In this document: positions 1-10,079 of the stretch, one piece after another
Layout of the letters: every line of letters starts with the position of its first letter
How positions within the stretch are numbered: the first letter of the stretch is position 1
NCBI GenBank assembly: GCA_004014935.1
Contig: CP025321.1
Coordinates: 1,364,001-1,428,000, forward strand
DNA from: Saccharomycopsis malanga
Lineage: Eukaryota; Ascomycota; Saccharomycetes; Ascoideales; Saccharomycopsidaceae
Direction of reading: 5' to 3'
Length of the DNA stretch: 64,000 bases
Notes under the pieces: model-generated
Told to the model about the DNA's origin: nothing
What the model saw: the letters and a program-made list of their open reading frames with translations, nothing else
The model's database searches: none
Translations under genes and position numbers: made by a program

Positions 1-448
1 CCCGCGCAAAAATAGGGGTCTTGTAATACGGTAACACCGACAACAATAACGCCTCTGCGTTGTGTATATGTATGTAAAACCGACGGACTAACCATTCTAC
101 AGAATTGTAACTCAATGGAGAGTTCCAATAGCCACCTACCATGGCTAAATAACTTTCAATAGCATGGTTCAAATCATTCACCTGCTCCTTACTCTGAACA
201 TTCCGATCAATCCCAATGGATGTCTCGGAAAATATAGAATACCTAAACTTGCCAAACTTGCTATTCACCTCTTCTAACCCTTCTAGGGCATCCAAAGAGT
301 GATAAAGTATACTACTGTAATCTTGGGTAGCGGCAACTTTAGAATCATAAATCAAAGACGTAGAATGGATCTTTTGTCTCTTCTTTCTATCCAAAACAGC
401 ACTGCCGCTGCTAGCAGCAATACTTCCAAGCTGGTCAGCTAACGACAT
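1..448 (-). CDS. UTP10: U3 snoRNP / t-UTP protein Utp10, N-terminal part (gene runs off the left edge)
   Basis: The reverse strand from the ATG at 448 reads as 149 open codons to the window edge, beginning MSLADQLGSIAASS and continuing through DRKKRQKIHS, SLIYDSKVAATQDY and VEWLVRRFYIHIHNAEALLL. From memory this matches the N-terminus of yeast Utp10 along its length, including SLIY-K-AATQDY and EWLVRRF-IH. Utp10 is a very large HEAT-repeat protein of the t-UTP/UtpA subcomplex in the nucleolar small-subunit processome, needed for pre-18S rRNA processing and rDNA transcription. Only roughly the first tenth is present, so the C-terminal part cannot be judged. The 5' flank (449-575) is AT-rich and leads into a SINE microsatellite tail. 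I infer that the gene is intact beyond the edge. Confidence 0.93.
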   Translation of the reverse strand, partial: MSLADQLGSIAASSGSAVLDRKKRQKIHSTSLIYDSKVAATQDYSSILYHSLDALEGLEEVNSKFGKFRYSIFSETSIGIDRNVQSKEQVNDLNHAIESYLAMVGGYWNSPLSYNSVEWLVRRFYIHIHNAEALLLSVLPYYKTPIFAR

Positions 449-615
449 CTTCCTTCTTTACCCTCTAATGTCATTTATTTGTATAGTTAGAAACTCTAGA
501 GAGATTGAAAAATTATAAAAAAAAATTTCATCGCATCGCATATCCTGCATGAGGTTGCATGGGCGGGTATCCAGTACTATTACTACTATTACTATTACTA
601 TTACTATTACTATAA
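449..615. other. UTP10 upstream region with short (ACT/ATT) microsatellite
   Basis: This short spacer holds the UTP10 promoter. From about 571 it turns into an (ACTATT)-like microsatellite that grades into the long (TAA)n tract of the neighbouring SINE copy. No other gene is seen. The apparent ORFs here and to the right (poly-Ile on one strand, poly-Leu on the other) are read-through of the microsatellite. Confidence 0.6.
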
Positions 616-1095
<480 letters not shown>

Positions 1096-1739
1096 AATAC
1101 TATAGCCTGAAAATAGAAATACAAAATGGTAAAATATAGCGATAAAGCCCATTGCCTTGAAAACAAAAGCACCTGATAAACATGATATCTTTTGTAATGA
1201 TCTTAATATTATTCTTGTAAAATGGCTTTGATTTTAGTAAACGTAATGGTAGTTCGGTACTACAGGGCCTACCAAAAATGTGCAAGAAATACTTTGAATT
1301 GATATTGTTCTGGATGATTTTTGCCCGCAAGTATTTAAACAAATGATCTTTTTTTTTTGCAGCCTATACATGTCTTCTAGGTAATAAATAAATCTGTCTT
1401 GTATTAAACAGCCCGGAATCTAAAGGTAAATACATTATACTGTAGAGATGTATAACTTGTAGTTTACGTCAAGTTGATTTACCAATAATAAGTGAGCGGG
1501 CAACTGCCTAGTATCAATTCAGCTCGCCACTATTGACCAAGGGCATTCTACTGACACGTAGCTGATGTCTAGGCTGTAAGTGAAGCCAACAGTAGAGACC
1601 AATTAAGCTTTCAATGTAATTGCTAGATGATCAGCGCAACCTAAGGATGCTTACAAATACGATCAAGTTTATACTTTATAAGCTGGCTTTCTGGCAATAT
1701 CTCAGAATGGCCGTATGTATGAATCTCAAACCGATAACA
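1096..1739. other. Intergenic region upstream of the epimerase-like gene
   Basis: I see no gene, RNA gene or repeat family member here beyond short A/T runs. It presumably holds the promoter of the gene starting at 1740. An in-frame extension upstream of 1740 begins with a non-ATG codon and is probably not translated. Confidence 0.4.
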
Positions 1740-2807
1740 ATGTTTTCGGTTTTCATTATTGGCGCGACAGGTTATCTTGGTGGTGAAGTCTTGTACCAAC
1801 TACTCAATGATTCTGAATTTGATAGTTTCAAAGTGACGTGTCTTACAAGAACCGAAATTAAAGGGAAAGAACTAAAATCCGCCACTGGAGGTAGAATTGA
1901 ATATGTTGTGGGTGATTTTGCCAACATTGAAATTTTGGAAAATGAGTTTGCTAAAGCTGATATCGTAATTAATGTCGCTGACTGTGATGATGTGCCCAGT
2001 GTGAAACTGCTAGCCAAAGTTGCAAAGACAAAAGCAAAGCCTTTTTACATCATCCATACTTCAGGAATTGATGTTTTACATGACGGTGTTTTGCCTAGTA
2101 AAGACAAACATTTCGATGGAAACCCCATCTCAGATCTTTATGATAATGACAAGATTCTAGGATTACCTTCCACCCAGCCACATCGTCCTGCTGAGCAAGT
2201 TGTCTTCGGAATCGATGAAAGTAATCCTTCACATGTTAAAACCGTCATTATATCTCCTCCAACTATTTATGGGTTCAACCAAGGATATATCAAACGTGTC
2301 TCTGACCAACTCCCACTTTTGGCCAAGTTGAGTGTCAAAAATAAACAAGCTTTCACTCTTTTTGACGGAAATTACCAACAAAGCCACGTTCATGTTACAG
2401 ATTTGGCCAGGTTTTACATTTTAGTTTTGAAAAAACTTTTGAATAACGAAAAAAGTTTGAAAACAGGCAAAAAGGGCTACTATTTTGCCGAAAATGGCTA
2501 CCATTTTTGGAAAGATGTTAGTGCAGCGTTTGGCAAAGCTTTATATGAAAGAAATGCCATTCCTACAAAACAGGTAGCGGAATTGACCCCTGAACAGATC
2601 ACCAAGATTGCCGGTTTTAACGTTGTCCCTCATAAATGGGGTTTGAACGGATACGTTAAATCAGACTTGAGTAGATCTCTAGGCTGGAAACCACAGCATG
2701 AAGAGGCAGAGTTTTGGAATGATATCGAAAACTTGGCAGACTATACTTTGACAAAAAATTATATCATTCCAAAACAGCCAAAAGAACAATTAAAGTTTAG
2801 CAACTGA
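1740..2807 (+). CDS. NAD(P)-binding epimerase/dehydratase-like protein
   Basis: The product is 355 aa and starts MFSVFIIGATGYLGGEVL, a textbook N-terminal Rossmann dinucleotide-binding motif (GxxGxxG) of the extended short-chain dehydrogenase / NAD-dependent epimerase superfamily. Later segments fit that family: VVGDF near residue 58, INVAD, HTSGIDVL, and a central YG-containing segment (SPPTIYGFNQGYIK). The canonical SDR catalytic YxxxK is not obvious, so an atypical reductase or sensor (NmrA-like, or the yeast YLL056C group) is possible. I chose the ATG at 1740 because the Rossmann fold begins there; an in-frame ATG at 1707 would add 11 residues. The substrate cannot be told from sequence. 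The gene is intact and flanked by repeat-rich spacers. Confidence 0.75.
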   Translation: MFSVFIIGATGYLGGEVLYQLLNDSEFDSFKVTCLTRTEIKGKELKSATGGRIEYVVGDFANIEILENEFAKADIVINVADCDDVPSVKLLAKVAKTKAKPFYIIHTSGIDVLHDGVLPSKDKHFDGNPISDLYDNDKILGLPSTQPHRPAEQVVFGIDESNPSHVKTVIISPPTIYGFNQGYIKRVSDQLPLLAKLSVKNKQAFTLFDGNYQQSHVHVTDLARFYILVLKKLLNNEKSLKTGKKGYYFAENGYHFWKDVSAAFGKALYERNAIPTKQVAELTPEQITKIAGFNVVPHKWGLNGYVKSDLSRSLGWKPQHEEAEFWNDIENLADYTLTKNYIIPKQPKEQLKFSN

Positions 2808-3465
2808 TGAATACTGTTAATAACTGACGCAACGTGTAACTTACAACAACTACTACTTGCAAAACTCATGGTGAGCTATATTGGATTGAAAGCAGCGCTT
2901 ATGTGGCCATTTAAAAGTTTTTAAGATTTATTTTATGATTATTATTATTGAATAGCCAATTTACCATTATCCAAATGAAATATTCAAAACAGGTAAATCG
3001 CGATAAAGGTGGCCAAGTTAGATTAGTTATGAGCACCGACATGCTAGTCTTACGGCCATTGAAAATTGGTTCGATTCCAATCTGAGATGTTTTAATAGTT
3101 GTATGGTTTTATCAGAGTTTTTCTTCTTATGAAGTATTTGATGAATTAGGGCTAAACTAGCGAATTCTAATTAGAATTCTTATGTTTTGAATTACTGGGA
3201 GGAAGTAAATAAGTTGTATGGATATCTTCTTTTTATTTTAAAAGTAGTATAATATATGTGTATAGTAAATTGGTTTCAAAAATAGTCTGTATTTGCTGAT
3301 GAGGGTGTAAATGTGAAAGCCAGAGTTTGTAGTTTTCGAATTGAGAAGATGATTTTTCAACAAATTCGGATGAGTTGATGTTTTTTAATTTTGATATGGG
3401 AGTGGCATGTTTGAAAGCTTCATTATGGTTTGGATAGTAAGTATATAATGGTGTGGGACTATTGG
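2808..3465. other. Intergenic region between the epimerase-like gene and an LTR fragment
   Basis: This is convergent non-coding DNA, AT-rich, with a tRNA-like relic annotated separately at 3012-3100. Otherwise I see nothing supportable. Confidence 0.4.
3012..3100 (+). pseudogene. tRNA-like relic with intact T-arm and Pol III terminator
   Basis: The stretch has a box-A-like TGGCCAAGTTAGATTAG and, about 50 nt later, a perfect T-arm (5-bp stem ATTGG/CCAAT around loop TTCGATT), followed by a run of four T's just after the expected discriminator position. The 5' and 3' acceptor strands do not pair (only a few of 7 positions), and no good anticodon stem can be folded. It is therefore probably a decayed tRNA gene or a lone head of a tRNA-derived repeat. 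tRNAscan-SE with pseudogene scoring would decide. Confidence 0.35.
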
Positions 3466-3593
3466 TGTATCATTGGTAGTAAACATCTATATGCTTCTAG
3501 TTTTATGATACAGTAAATCCCACATTCTATGTTTCCATCTACAGTTACGATTTACCCATTCTCCGCTTAATAGAAACACATCATAATATTACA
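3466..3593 (+). mobile_element. Fragment of a Ty-like solo LTR
   Basis: This is a short member of the window's LTR family. It starts TGTATCATTGGTAGTAAACA and ends in ATATTACA, with the shared TATATGCTTCTAG block near the start. It is a degraded fossil much shorter than the longest relatives (about 340 bp). No internal coding region is attached. Confidence 0.55.
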
Positions 3594-3947
3594 ATTGGCA
3601 TATCAAGGCAATACCAGCAGTTATTTTTAATAGTAAAATCTTTGTGGAATTGTGAGGAATAATGTGCTTGGCTTGAAATATAATAATGATAATATGATAT
3701 TATTATTAGGATATATTGAAATAAGATATTTAAATAAAGATATATCCAACATATAATATATAAAAATAAATATGTAATATATAATATATCACATTTTAAT
3801 AAATAAGTAGAAATACAAACGAGTATACAAACTAGTAGAAATACAATCAAGTATACAATCAAGTAGAAATACAATCAAGTATTCAATCAAGTATACAATC
3901 AATTATACAAATAAAGAAATATTTATTAAAGGCCAATACTATAAAAA
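3594..3947. repeat. AT-rich spacer with imperfect tandem repeat at the LSC1 3' side
   Basis: Between 3807 and 3905 there are about seven imperfect copies of a 12-16 nt unit of the form AAGTATACAATC / AAGTAGAAATACAATC. They end about 40 nt from the LSC1 stop codon, so they lie in or just beyond its 3' UTR. The rest is simple AT-rich DNA. Confidence 0.6.
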
Positions 3948-4934
3948 TTAGTTTTTGATCAAGCCTTTGTTAACAAATTCCTTATATAAAGAAGCACCCA
4001 ATCTAGCAGGGGATTTTTCGACAACAACGCCAGCAGATTGCAAGGCGGAGATTTTGGATTTTGCATCACCTTTACCACCAGCAATGATGGCACCGGCATG
4101 GCCCATTCTTCTGCCAGGAGGAGCAGTAAGACCAGCAATGAAAGAAACCACTGGTTTAGGAACGTCTCTGGTCAAATTGTACAGTTTCAAGAATTCAGCA
4201 GCGTCTTCTTCTTGAGAGCCACCGATTTCACCAATCAAAATGATACCTTCGGTTTCAGGATCGTTTAAAAACAAAGTCAAGGCGTCGATGAAGTTTGTGC
4301 CTGGGAATGGGTCGCCTCCCATGCCAATAACAAGCGATTGGCCCAAGCCAACCTTTGTTGTTTGGTCAACAGCTTCATAAGTCAAAGTACCAGAACGGGA
4401 TACAACACCAACTTTGCCTCTCTTGTGGATATGGGAAGGCATGATGCCGATCTTACACTGTTCAGGAGCAATCAAACCAGGACAGTTAGGACCAACCAAA
4501 CGAGTCTTGGACTGGGTTTTCAAAAGATCTTGGACACGCAACATGTCGTGCTGTGGAATGCCCTCGGTGATGGCAACAACCAAAGGGATCTCGGCAGCAA
4601 CGGCCTCTTCAATGGCAGCAGCAGCAATGGTAGGAGGAACAAAGATACCAGAGGCAGTAGCACCGGTTTCCCGGACCGCCTCAGCAACAGAAGCAAAAAC
4701 AGGCTTTCCCAAGTGGGTGCTGCCGGCTTTCTTAGGATTGGTGCCGCCAACAATCTTGGTGCCATAGTCCAAAGCTTGCTGCGCATGGAAAGTGCCCTGT
4801 TTCCCAGTAAAACCCTGGAAAATCACCTTGGTGTCGGCGTTTACCTTGAGATTAGGAATGGTGGCTGCATAGTCTTTGGCCACACGGGCACTGGAAAAAC
4901 TTCTTCTGGCAAACTTGGCTGATTGTCTGAACAT
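3948..4934 (-). CDS. LSC1: Succinyl-CoA ligase alpha subunit, mitochondrial
   Basis: The 328-aa product catalyses, with the beta subunit (Lsc2), the ATP-linked conversion of succinyl-CoA to succinate in the TCA cycle. The first about 25 residues ([20 protein letters not shown]) are basic, Ser/Arg-rich and free of acidic residues, a clear mitochondrial presequence. Mature-domain hallmarks are visible: the CoA-binding segment [48 protein letters not shown], and the phospho-histidine site in [11 protein letters not shown] near residue 280. Length matches the family (about 329 aa). Start and stop are unambiguous and codon use is biased, as expected for a well-expressed gene. The 5' region carries a large AT-rich minisatellite (5190-5560). 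Confidence 0.97.
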   Translation of the reverse strand: MFRQSAKFARRSFSSARVAKDYAATIPNLKVNADTKVIFQGFTGKQGTFHAQQALDYGTKIVGGTNPKKAGSTHLGKPVFASVAEAVRETGATASGIFVPPTIAAAAIEEAVAAEIPLVVAITEGIPQHDMLRVQDLLKTQSKTRLVGPNCPGLIAPEQCKIGIMPSHIHKRGKVGVVSRSGTLTYEAVDQTTKVGLGQSLVIGMGGDPFPGTNFIDALTLFLNDPETEGIILIGEIGGSQEEDAAEFLKLYNLTRDVPKPVVSFIAGLTAPPGRRMGHAGAIIAGGKGDAKSKISALQSAGVVVEKSPARLGASLYKEFVNKGLIKN

Positions 4935-5189
4935 TTTGAGCAGTCTGTTCTGTAGAAATGTGTCAATGACCTTTTCTGCTTTCGAGAAACGGGGTAAATT
5001 GTAGGATTTTCGCTCTTATTAAGTGGGGATCTTGACAATTGTACGGAAAAGCGCATCACCAGACTCCCTCAGTCCGCCTCCGGTTGTGCGTAGTATCATA
5101 ATATTTGTCACGCGTTCCGGGTGCTAATATTACTATGATTAATCACCAAGTTGGTCTGAAATTGATCAGAGTATGGGTGTTTGTAAAGA
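4935..5189. promoter_or_regulatory. LSC1: LSC1 promoter region
   Basis: This is the roughly 250 bp immediately upstream of the LSC1 start, less AT-rich than the minisatellite beyond it. No specific factor site could be named with confidence. Confidence 0.35.
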
Positions 5190-5560
5190 GTGGCTATTAG
5201 TTTGTTGTTGTATATAGTAGTGGTTATATGAGGTATTATGAGTTTGTTAAGTCGTTGTATATAGTGGTTATATAAGGTATTATAAGTTTGTTAAGTTGTT
5301 GTATTTACAATGGTTATGTAATGTGCTAGTAGTTTTTTGATTTATTGTATATATAATGTTATATAACATGCTATTAGTTAAATTGTTGTAATCATGTAAT
5401 ATTAAGATGAGTTTGTTGATTTGTTGCATATATAGTGATTATATAAGCTATAATCAGTTTGTTAACTCATTGCATATATAATGTTGTATAATGAATTATC
5501 TGTTTGCTAAATTATTGTAGATATAATGTTATATAATGAATTATCAGTTTGCTATTAGTA
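5190..5560. repeat. AT-rich minisatellite, about 7 copies of a roughly 52-bp unit
   Basis: Units share GTTTGTTAA, TTGTTGTATATA, a TGGTTATATAA or AATGTTATATAA segment and a terminal TATTA/TATCAG. Early units (5190-5330) are closest to one another and later ones drift, so the array is moderately old. It lies 260-630 bp upstream of LSC1. No coding potential. Confidence 0.7.
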
Positions 5561-5780
5561 GTAATACTTTTAGATTTAAAGTAGATAAAGTGTAATAACA
5601 TGATTATATTTGGTTATTATATCTTTTTTGAAAATTGCAGGTATTGGACAAGTGATAATAACAATATTCTTATTATTGGCTACTATAAATGTTTTACTAT
5701 ACACTATTCTGCAGTATTTTAATAAGACATCTACTTGTAATCAATATATCCCTACAATGTAATTATCACTTTTTTATACA
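5561..5780. other. AT-rich spacer
   Basis: Simple AT-rich DNA lying between the minisatellite and the SINE A / family B repeat block. Nothing else seen. Confidence 0.4.
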
Positions 5781-5870
5781 ACTTTACCCTAATAATAATA
5801 ATCCTAAATTTCGAGTCCAACAAACATCTCTTCCGTATATACCCACCATACGGCCCAGTGGCCATTAGGC
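5781..5870 (-). mobile_element. SINE family A copy, head joined to 3' end
   Basis: On the minus strand the palindromic head (GGCCACTGGGCCGTATGG) is followed almost directly by the 3' region (GTATATACGG...GGACTCGAAATTTAGG) and a short (ATT)4 tail. The body between head and tail is missing. The copy is diverged and lies at the 3' end of family B copy 1. Confidence 0.55.
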
Positions 5871-5875
5871 TTATT

Positions 5876-6812
5876 AAAACTTTTGTAACATCAAATTGAG
5901 CAGGAATAAAACTTGTTAAAAACGGACTCCCCTGAATAGAGCTATAAAGCTTATTAATAAGTACATTACGCTTTACCCAGCCCCGTAAAAAATTCAATGT
6001 ATACTGGGGGTTTGAATCTACTAGTTGCACAGTATTTAATATCTATTATTCATCATAAGTTCTTCTGAAAACCTATAATAAACAATATTTTGTTTTACCT
6101 CTTGAGATGCATGTTTCTTTAGAATAAAAGCTGATTCAAGCCCTAATAAAGTTGCAAATAAAACTAAAAGCAATCGACACCTATGAATTAACGCCATGAA
6201 ATAAATGGAGTCTCTCTGAGAAGTAGAAACACGATTTTTAACAAATCATGTGTTATTTTCGATTAAATGATACTTTCTCACTATTAAATAATTTACAAAA
6301 CCCAAATATCAAAACAAACTACATAATATAGAACTCTAAATTCTTCAGAGTATAGAAATACAATTTTGGTACGGTCTGCGTTGTTGTAAAGACAGTAGAA
6401 TATGACTTGAAAGAATTGACTTTTGGTCAAAATGGACATTATTTTGTTATATCAACTAATTATGCGAAAACCTAATATTTTTTAGTATAAATAGTAAAAT
6501 ATTGTAATTAAAAAATTTGGAATGTTGTGCTATATTTGTTAGAACTAAAGTTATTTGAATAACACTGAGTTAATCCAATAAAACGTTTAATGATTACTTC
6601 AAAACGACGAGAGCGCGAATCGAGTACCAAAACCTCAAGTGAGGAACGCCACACTTGTTTTTCTGCACTATTCTGCACTATTCTGCACTTTTTTGTGTGG
6701 CGCATGGCACAACCAACTTGGCCACCTGGCAATTGTAAGGCATATAAGCATATTCTTACTGAAAAAGAGTGAAAATCTTTACTTTTCGAAAGTCTATTTT
6801 GGCAATTCATAA
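5876..6812 (-). mobile_element. Family B repeat, copy 1 (tRNA-like module plus about 700-bp body)
   Basis: On the minus strand the order is a leader (TTGCCAAAATAGACTTTCG), box A in GTGGCCAAGTTGGTTG near 6725, an inter-box hairpin with arms like GCGCCACAC/GTGTGGCG holding three copies of AATAGTGCAG, a box-B-like GGTACTCGATTCGCGC near 6620, then a long AT-rich body ending with the conserved CGTAATGTACTT and GGGGAGTCCG blocks. It is about 75-80% similar by eye to the other five copies. No ORF is conserved between copies. Confidence 0.75.
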
Positions 6813-6994
6813 GCCCTAATTGTCACATCTATTGGTAAATGCTTGGTAAATGCCTAAAAGCCAACTTAGCTAGGGCTGAAGAGCCGCTACCTATTTATGG
6901 GTTGAATATTTTAGATATTATCGATAATACTCCATGTTGGTTGATAATAATTACAATAATAATTTCGAAAAAAAAGGCATGAGAGGATAGTGTA
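6813..6994. other. Spacer between repeats
   Basis: AT-rich spacer between family B copy 1 and a SINE A fragment. Nothing recognised. Confidence 0.4.
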
Positions 6995-7112
6995 GCAGAT
7001 AGTGGAGAAAAGGCGTAACAGGCACACGGGTTCGATTCCCAGAATGAACTCTTTTTATAATACTGAACAAGCAAGTGTAACTGTCTGTCTAGTGCCTACT
7101 TTTCAATTGTAA
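6995..7112 (+). mobile_element. SINE family A internal fragment
   Basis: Holds the box B/T-arm (CACGGGTTCGATTCCCA at 7026-7042) and following body (CAAGCAAGTGTAACTGTCTG). The head is diverged and the 3' end is missing. Confidence 0.6.
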
Positions 7113-7599
7113 CATTTAATTGAAGGATTTAACTAATTGTATTTTGGTGATTTTAATCGCAATTGACTTTTATTTGAGTGGAAGGTCTGGTTTGATTTCA
7201 CAATAATTCATTACGCTCTAATGAAAAATTACTTTTATGACCACTACTCTCGACAATACACAGACTTTTATTTGGCAAGTAAAAATATGTTTTTCTTTTG
7301 GAATTCTTGGAAAAAAAGTGTTGATTCAATATTTTGCTAAAGACAGTAAGATATTGTCTAGTAATGAATAATAATCATTCTTTTAATAATGAATAATAAT
7401 TACGTATTCAAAATTGCCTCTAATGATAAATCCTTTAATATCATTTTGTATTCAAAAATCAAAAGCTTTGAACGATATTCATTACCAGGTAGCTCAACAA
7501 AACAAGTAATCAAGCATAAACAACAAATTAAATAGATCACTGTATATACCAATCACATTTTCAATTTGCAAGCAAAGTTTCTGCTAAACGCATTTAAAC
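7113..7599. other. Spacer at the ALG9 3' side
   Basis: AT-rich non-coding DNA downstream of ALG9, without recognised repeats or RNA genes. Confidence 0.4.
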
Positions 7600-9381
7600 T
7601 CAACTCTTTTCAACGCGTTCTAGCAAGCAATAATTGTGGTATTGCAAGTTGGTTTTCAAAAGAGAATGTGCTAGTTTAGGCAAAGCAAGAACTCTTCCTA
7701 AACCACTACTTTTATCATTATTGATGAATTTCTCACAATGGATAATTTTCCATTGGGGACTAATCAGCATGGCATCACCTTGGGAGTTTGAAGTTAATAT
7801 CGATGGCTCGCCGGTTTCTGAGTCGGTTGGTTCGTCGATATCAACATAATAATCACAATTTGATAGGTTGGAAATCTTGCCTTCATCAAACAAATTTTTA
7901 TTGTTCATTCCCCGAGGGATGCTTGATATTGATTCAATCAAACCAGTTTCTTTGAAATCGCCTGGAAGAAGGCCATTGAAACCCGATCTTACAAAGCGGA
8001 GCCGGGTGCTGCTAGGGAGAAAGAAGGAAGATGGATAACGATACCATTCACGGCCCACACAGACGTTTCCTGTAGCGTCGCGAGGAAGATGGTCATAAAC
8101 GTATAATGGTGCCGAATAGTCATGAATTAGCTGCACTGTTCTAGAAGCCGAGACAGCCAAAGTAGCAAATATTAGAGCCACATTTGAGAGTTGATGTAAT
8201 TGTTTGAATATACCGGTTAAGGACAACTGCTGGACGACCGAATTGAGCAAGAATACAAACACGGCAGCAGAGACGTTGACCAATGGATATATAGGATAGA
8301 GAAAACGTTCTTCTTTATGCGGTTGGCTTGCAAAGATGACGCACCAGATTAGCATGGGAGCCAAAAGAACAAGTACAAAAGTAGGCTGGAGGGCGTAGCT
8401 TGGGTTTTTATGTTTACTGACACCGCTTTTTTTGATGGACTGGCTCACAAGAGTGCTGCAGAAAGCCAAAACAGGAGAAACAAACATTCCAGCCGTCGCT
8501 AGTGCGAAGATGATATTGAAGTTCAAGGCAAGGTTCAAAGGATAATAGATGAACGGCTCGACCCCAAAGATGTTGGGGCCTGCTTCTTCGGTAGCATGGA
8601 GCACATTGTACAAGAAAATGTTGAGAGGAACAATGGAGAGTTTCTGATACAAGGTGGAATCAAAACCAACAACTATTGCGAGAATGGTTCCCGCAATAGC
8701 AGCACATCCTGAAACAAACGCGAGGATTGTTTTGACAGGGCTCAGACTCTGCAATGCCTTTGCAAGAACATAGACTAGCAACGGGACTGCTAACACCAAT
8801 GTGAAAGGCCATCCTAGCAAGCCAGCCAAACTGTACCAGAACACCACGCTCCAGGCGTTGGCCATATGGCCATTACAGCAGTATTCTACGACCTGTGAGG
8901 TTGCGTAAATGGTGCACGCTAGCCCCAACGACGATGGAAGCAATGCTATTGTTCCATGGGTCATTCCAGTGCTGACTGCGCTGAAAAACCCAAACCAATA
9001 CGCAAGCTGATGATTGATGTTAGTTTTGATACTGAAATATAGCTTGATTTCGCCAATAAACACCATGAGAGCCAACACCGCTCTGACAGCGTAAAAGCCG
9101 TAGTAAACTGGTAGATCCAGTGCTATTCTCAAGTACGGTAAAATCACCAAATAATATGGAATCAAATAAGCCCACGACCGAATGGAATATTCAGGCGAAT
9201 ATTCCCACGTTTGCTTTCCAAACCCACGCAGCAAAAAATTCAATGGCTCCCAGTAATTGAAAACCTCATCACAATCCGAAATTATCATGTAAAACACACT
9301 AATAGCCCGTGAAACACCAATAAGAGCTATGATGATAGCATCACCTCTCGTCAAAAACCGTCCAAAATTCATAACGGCCAT
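7600..9381 (-). CDS. ALG9: Dolichyl-P-Man alpha-1,2-mannosyltransferase Alg9
   Basis: The 593-aa polytopic membrane protein of the ER adds alpha-1,2-linked mannose from dolichyl-phosphate-mannose to the lumenal N-glycan precursor. The family signature is plain near the N-terminus: ISDCDEVFNYWEPLNFLL, then FGKQTWEYSPEYSIRSWAYL, in the first lumenal loop. The HKEERFLYPIYPL motif typical of the ALG9/PIG-B/SMP3 group is near residue 358. Many hydrophobic segments run from residue 15 to about 420, followed by a lumenal C-terminal tail. I kept the first ATG (MAVMNFGRF); MNFGRF is an alternative. In S. cerevisiae ALG9 (YNL219C) lies next to PPN2-RAP1-IES2, as here, which supports the call. Confidence 0.96.
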   Translation of the reverse strand: MAVMNFGRFLTRGDAIIIALIGVSRAISVFYMIISDCDEVFNYWEPLNFLLRGFGKQTWEYSPEYSIRSWAYLIPYYLVILPYLRIALDLPVYYGFYAVRAVLALMVFIGEIKLYFSIKTNINHQLAYWFGFFSAVSTGMTHGTIALLPSSLGLACTIYATSQVVEYCCNGHMANAWSVVFWYSLAGLLGWPFTLVLAVPLLVYVLAKALQSLSPVKTILAFVSGCAAIAGTILAIVVGFDSTLYQKLSIVPLNIFLYNVLHATEEAGPNIFGVEPFIYYPLNLALNFNIIFALATAGMFVSPVLAFCSTLVSQSIKKSGVSKHKNPSYALQPTFVLVLLAPMLIWCVIFASQPHKEERFLYPIYPLVNVSAAVFVFLLNSVVQQLSLTGIFKQLHQLSNVALIFATLAVSASRTVQLIHDYSAPLYVYDHLPRDATGNVCVGREWYRYPSSFFLPSSTRLRFVRSGFNGLLPGDFKETGLIESISSIPRGMNNKNLFDEGKISNLSNCDYYVDIDEPTDSETGEPSILTSNSQGDAMLISPQWKIIHCEKFINNDKSSGLGRVLALPKLAHSLLKTNLQYHNYCLLERVEKS

Positions 9382-9620
9382 GTCAACAGAGCAGAAATCA
9401 CAGATATTAAACTTGAGTAGCCCAGCTTTCCAATAAAACCAATTTCAGCCTCTCAATCTAACACACAACTTGCTAATCAAACCCTGAAATGTTGCCAATT
9501 GCGTGGTCTCTCTATATACTATTGGCAATATTTCATGATAGACCCGTCAATATGGTATATGTAATAATGAGACAGTAATGATGGGAGCAACAGTAGAAAA
9601 TGGCTTTTACCAAATATGGA
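9382..9620. promoter_or_regulatory. ALG9: ALG9 upstream region
   Basis: This 240-bp spacer separates ALG9 from the repetitive orphan ORF and presumably contains the ALG9 promoter. No factor site is assigned. Confidence 0.35.
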
Positions 9621-10079
9621 TTCCTTCAGTCCATAATGGTCGATCTTTTAGAGCGTGTAAGAGTGTAGGTTCTGTATTTAGCCACTGGAAGATGAGCTGT
9701 CAGGCCATGTTTGGCATCATATACAACTTTAGGTGTGGCTGCGTTGATTGGCAGCTCGCCAAAGGTTTTTATAGTAACTGATTTGCTTTGAGAAATAGTG
9801 CTTTTACTGAGGCGAGCCACCGCTGTTTTATTGTTTTCAACAATTTTTGGTGATTTTTTATCGACAAAATTCGGTGACTTTTTATCAACAAAATTCGGTG
9901 ACTTTTTATCAACAAAACTTGGTACCTTTTTATCTACTAAATTGTTTACTTTTTTACCATTTTTATCCAATTCTTGGCCTGTTTTCCTCCAGTCCATAAT
10001 GGTGGATCTTTTGGAGCGTGTAAGATTGTAAATTCAGTTTTTAGCCACAGGAAGATGAGCTGTCAGGCCCTGTTTGGGT
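9621..10079. repeat. Tandem duplication with 363-bp period (96-bp direct repeats at 9621-9716 and 9984-10079)
   Basis: A 96-bp segment (from TTCCTTCAGTCCATAATGG to TGTCAGGCCATGTTTGG) recurs exactly 363 bp later at about 87% identity. The period equals 121 codons and is in frame for the minus-strand ORF 9626-9997. Between the repeats lie three to four 24-bp units (GACTTTTTATCAACAAAATT...). Confidence 0.75.
9626..9997 (-). CDS. Orphan repetitive ORF, 123 aa, function unknown
   Basis: I do not recognise this gene. The product begins MDWRKTGQELDKNGKK and contains three to four near-identical 8-residue units (FVDKKSPN), then a non-repetitive stretch (STISQSKSVTIKTFGELP), and ends GLTAHLPVAKYRTYTLTRSK...STIMD. 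The last about 27 residues are encoded by a copy of the DNA just upstream of the start codon, where a related reading frame is broken by a stop. This suggests the relic of a longer protein built from 121-residue repeats, or a decayed duplication. No signal peptide, transmembrane segment or known domain is visible. The ATG at 9997 lies inside the repeated DNA. It could also be non-coding. Confidence 0.35.
   Translation of the reverse strand: MDWRKTGQELDKNGKKVNNLVDKKVPSFVDKKSPNFVDKKSPNFVDKKSPKIVENNKTAVARLSKSTISQSKSVTIKTFGELPINAATPKVVYDAKHGLTAHLPVAKYRTYTLTRSKRSTIMD

Noticed and set aside
9626-9997. Repeated FVDKKSPN units as a mating-pheromone precursor
   Set aside because: Dibasic KK sites recur, but there is no signal peptide and the spacer lacks the dipeptidyl-aminopeptidase-type layout of alpha-factor precursors.
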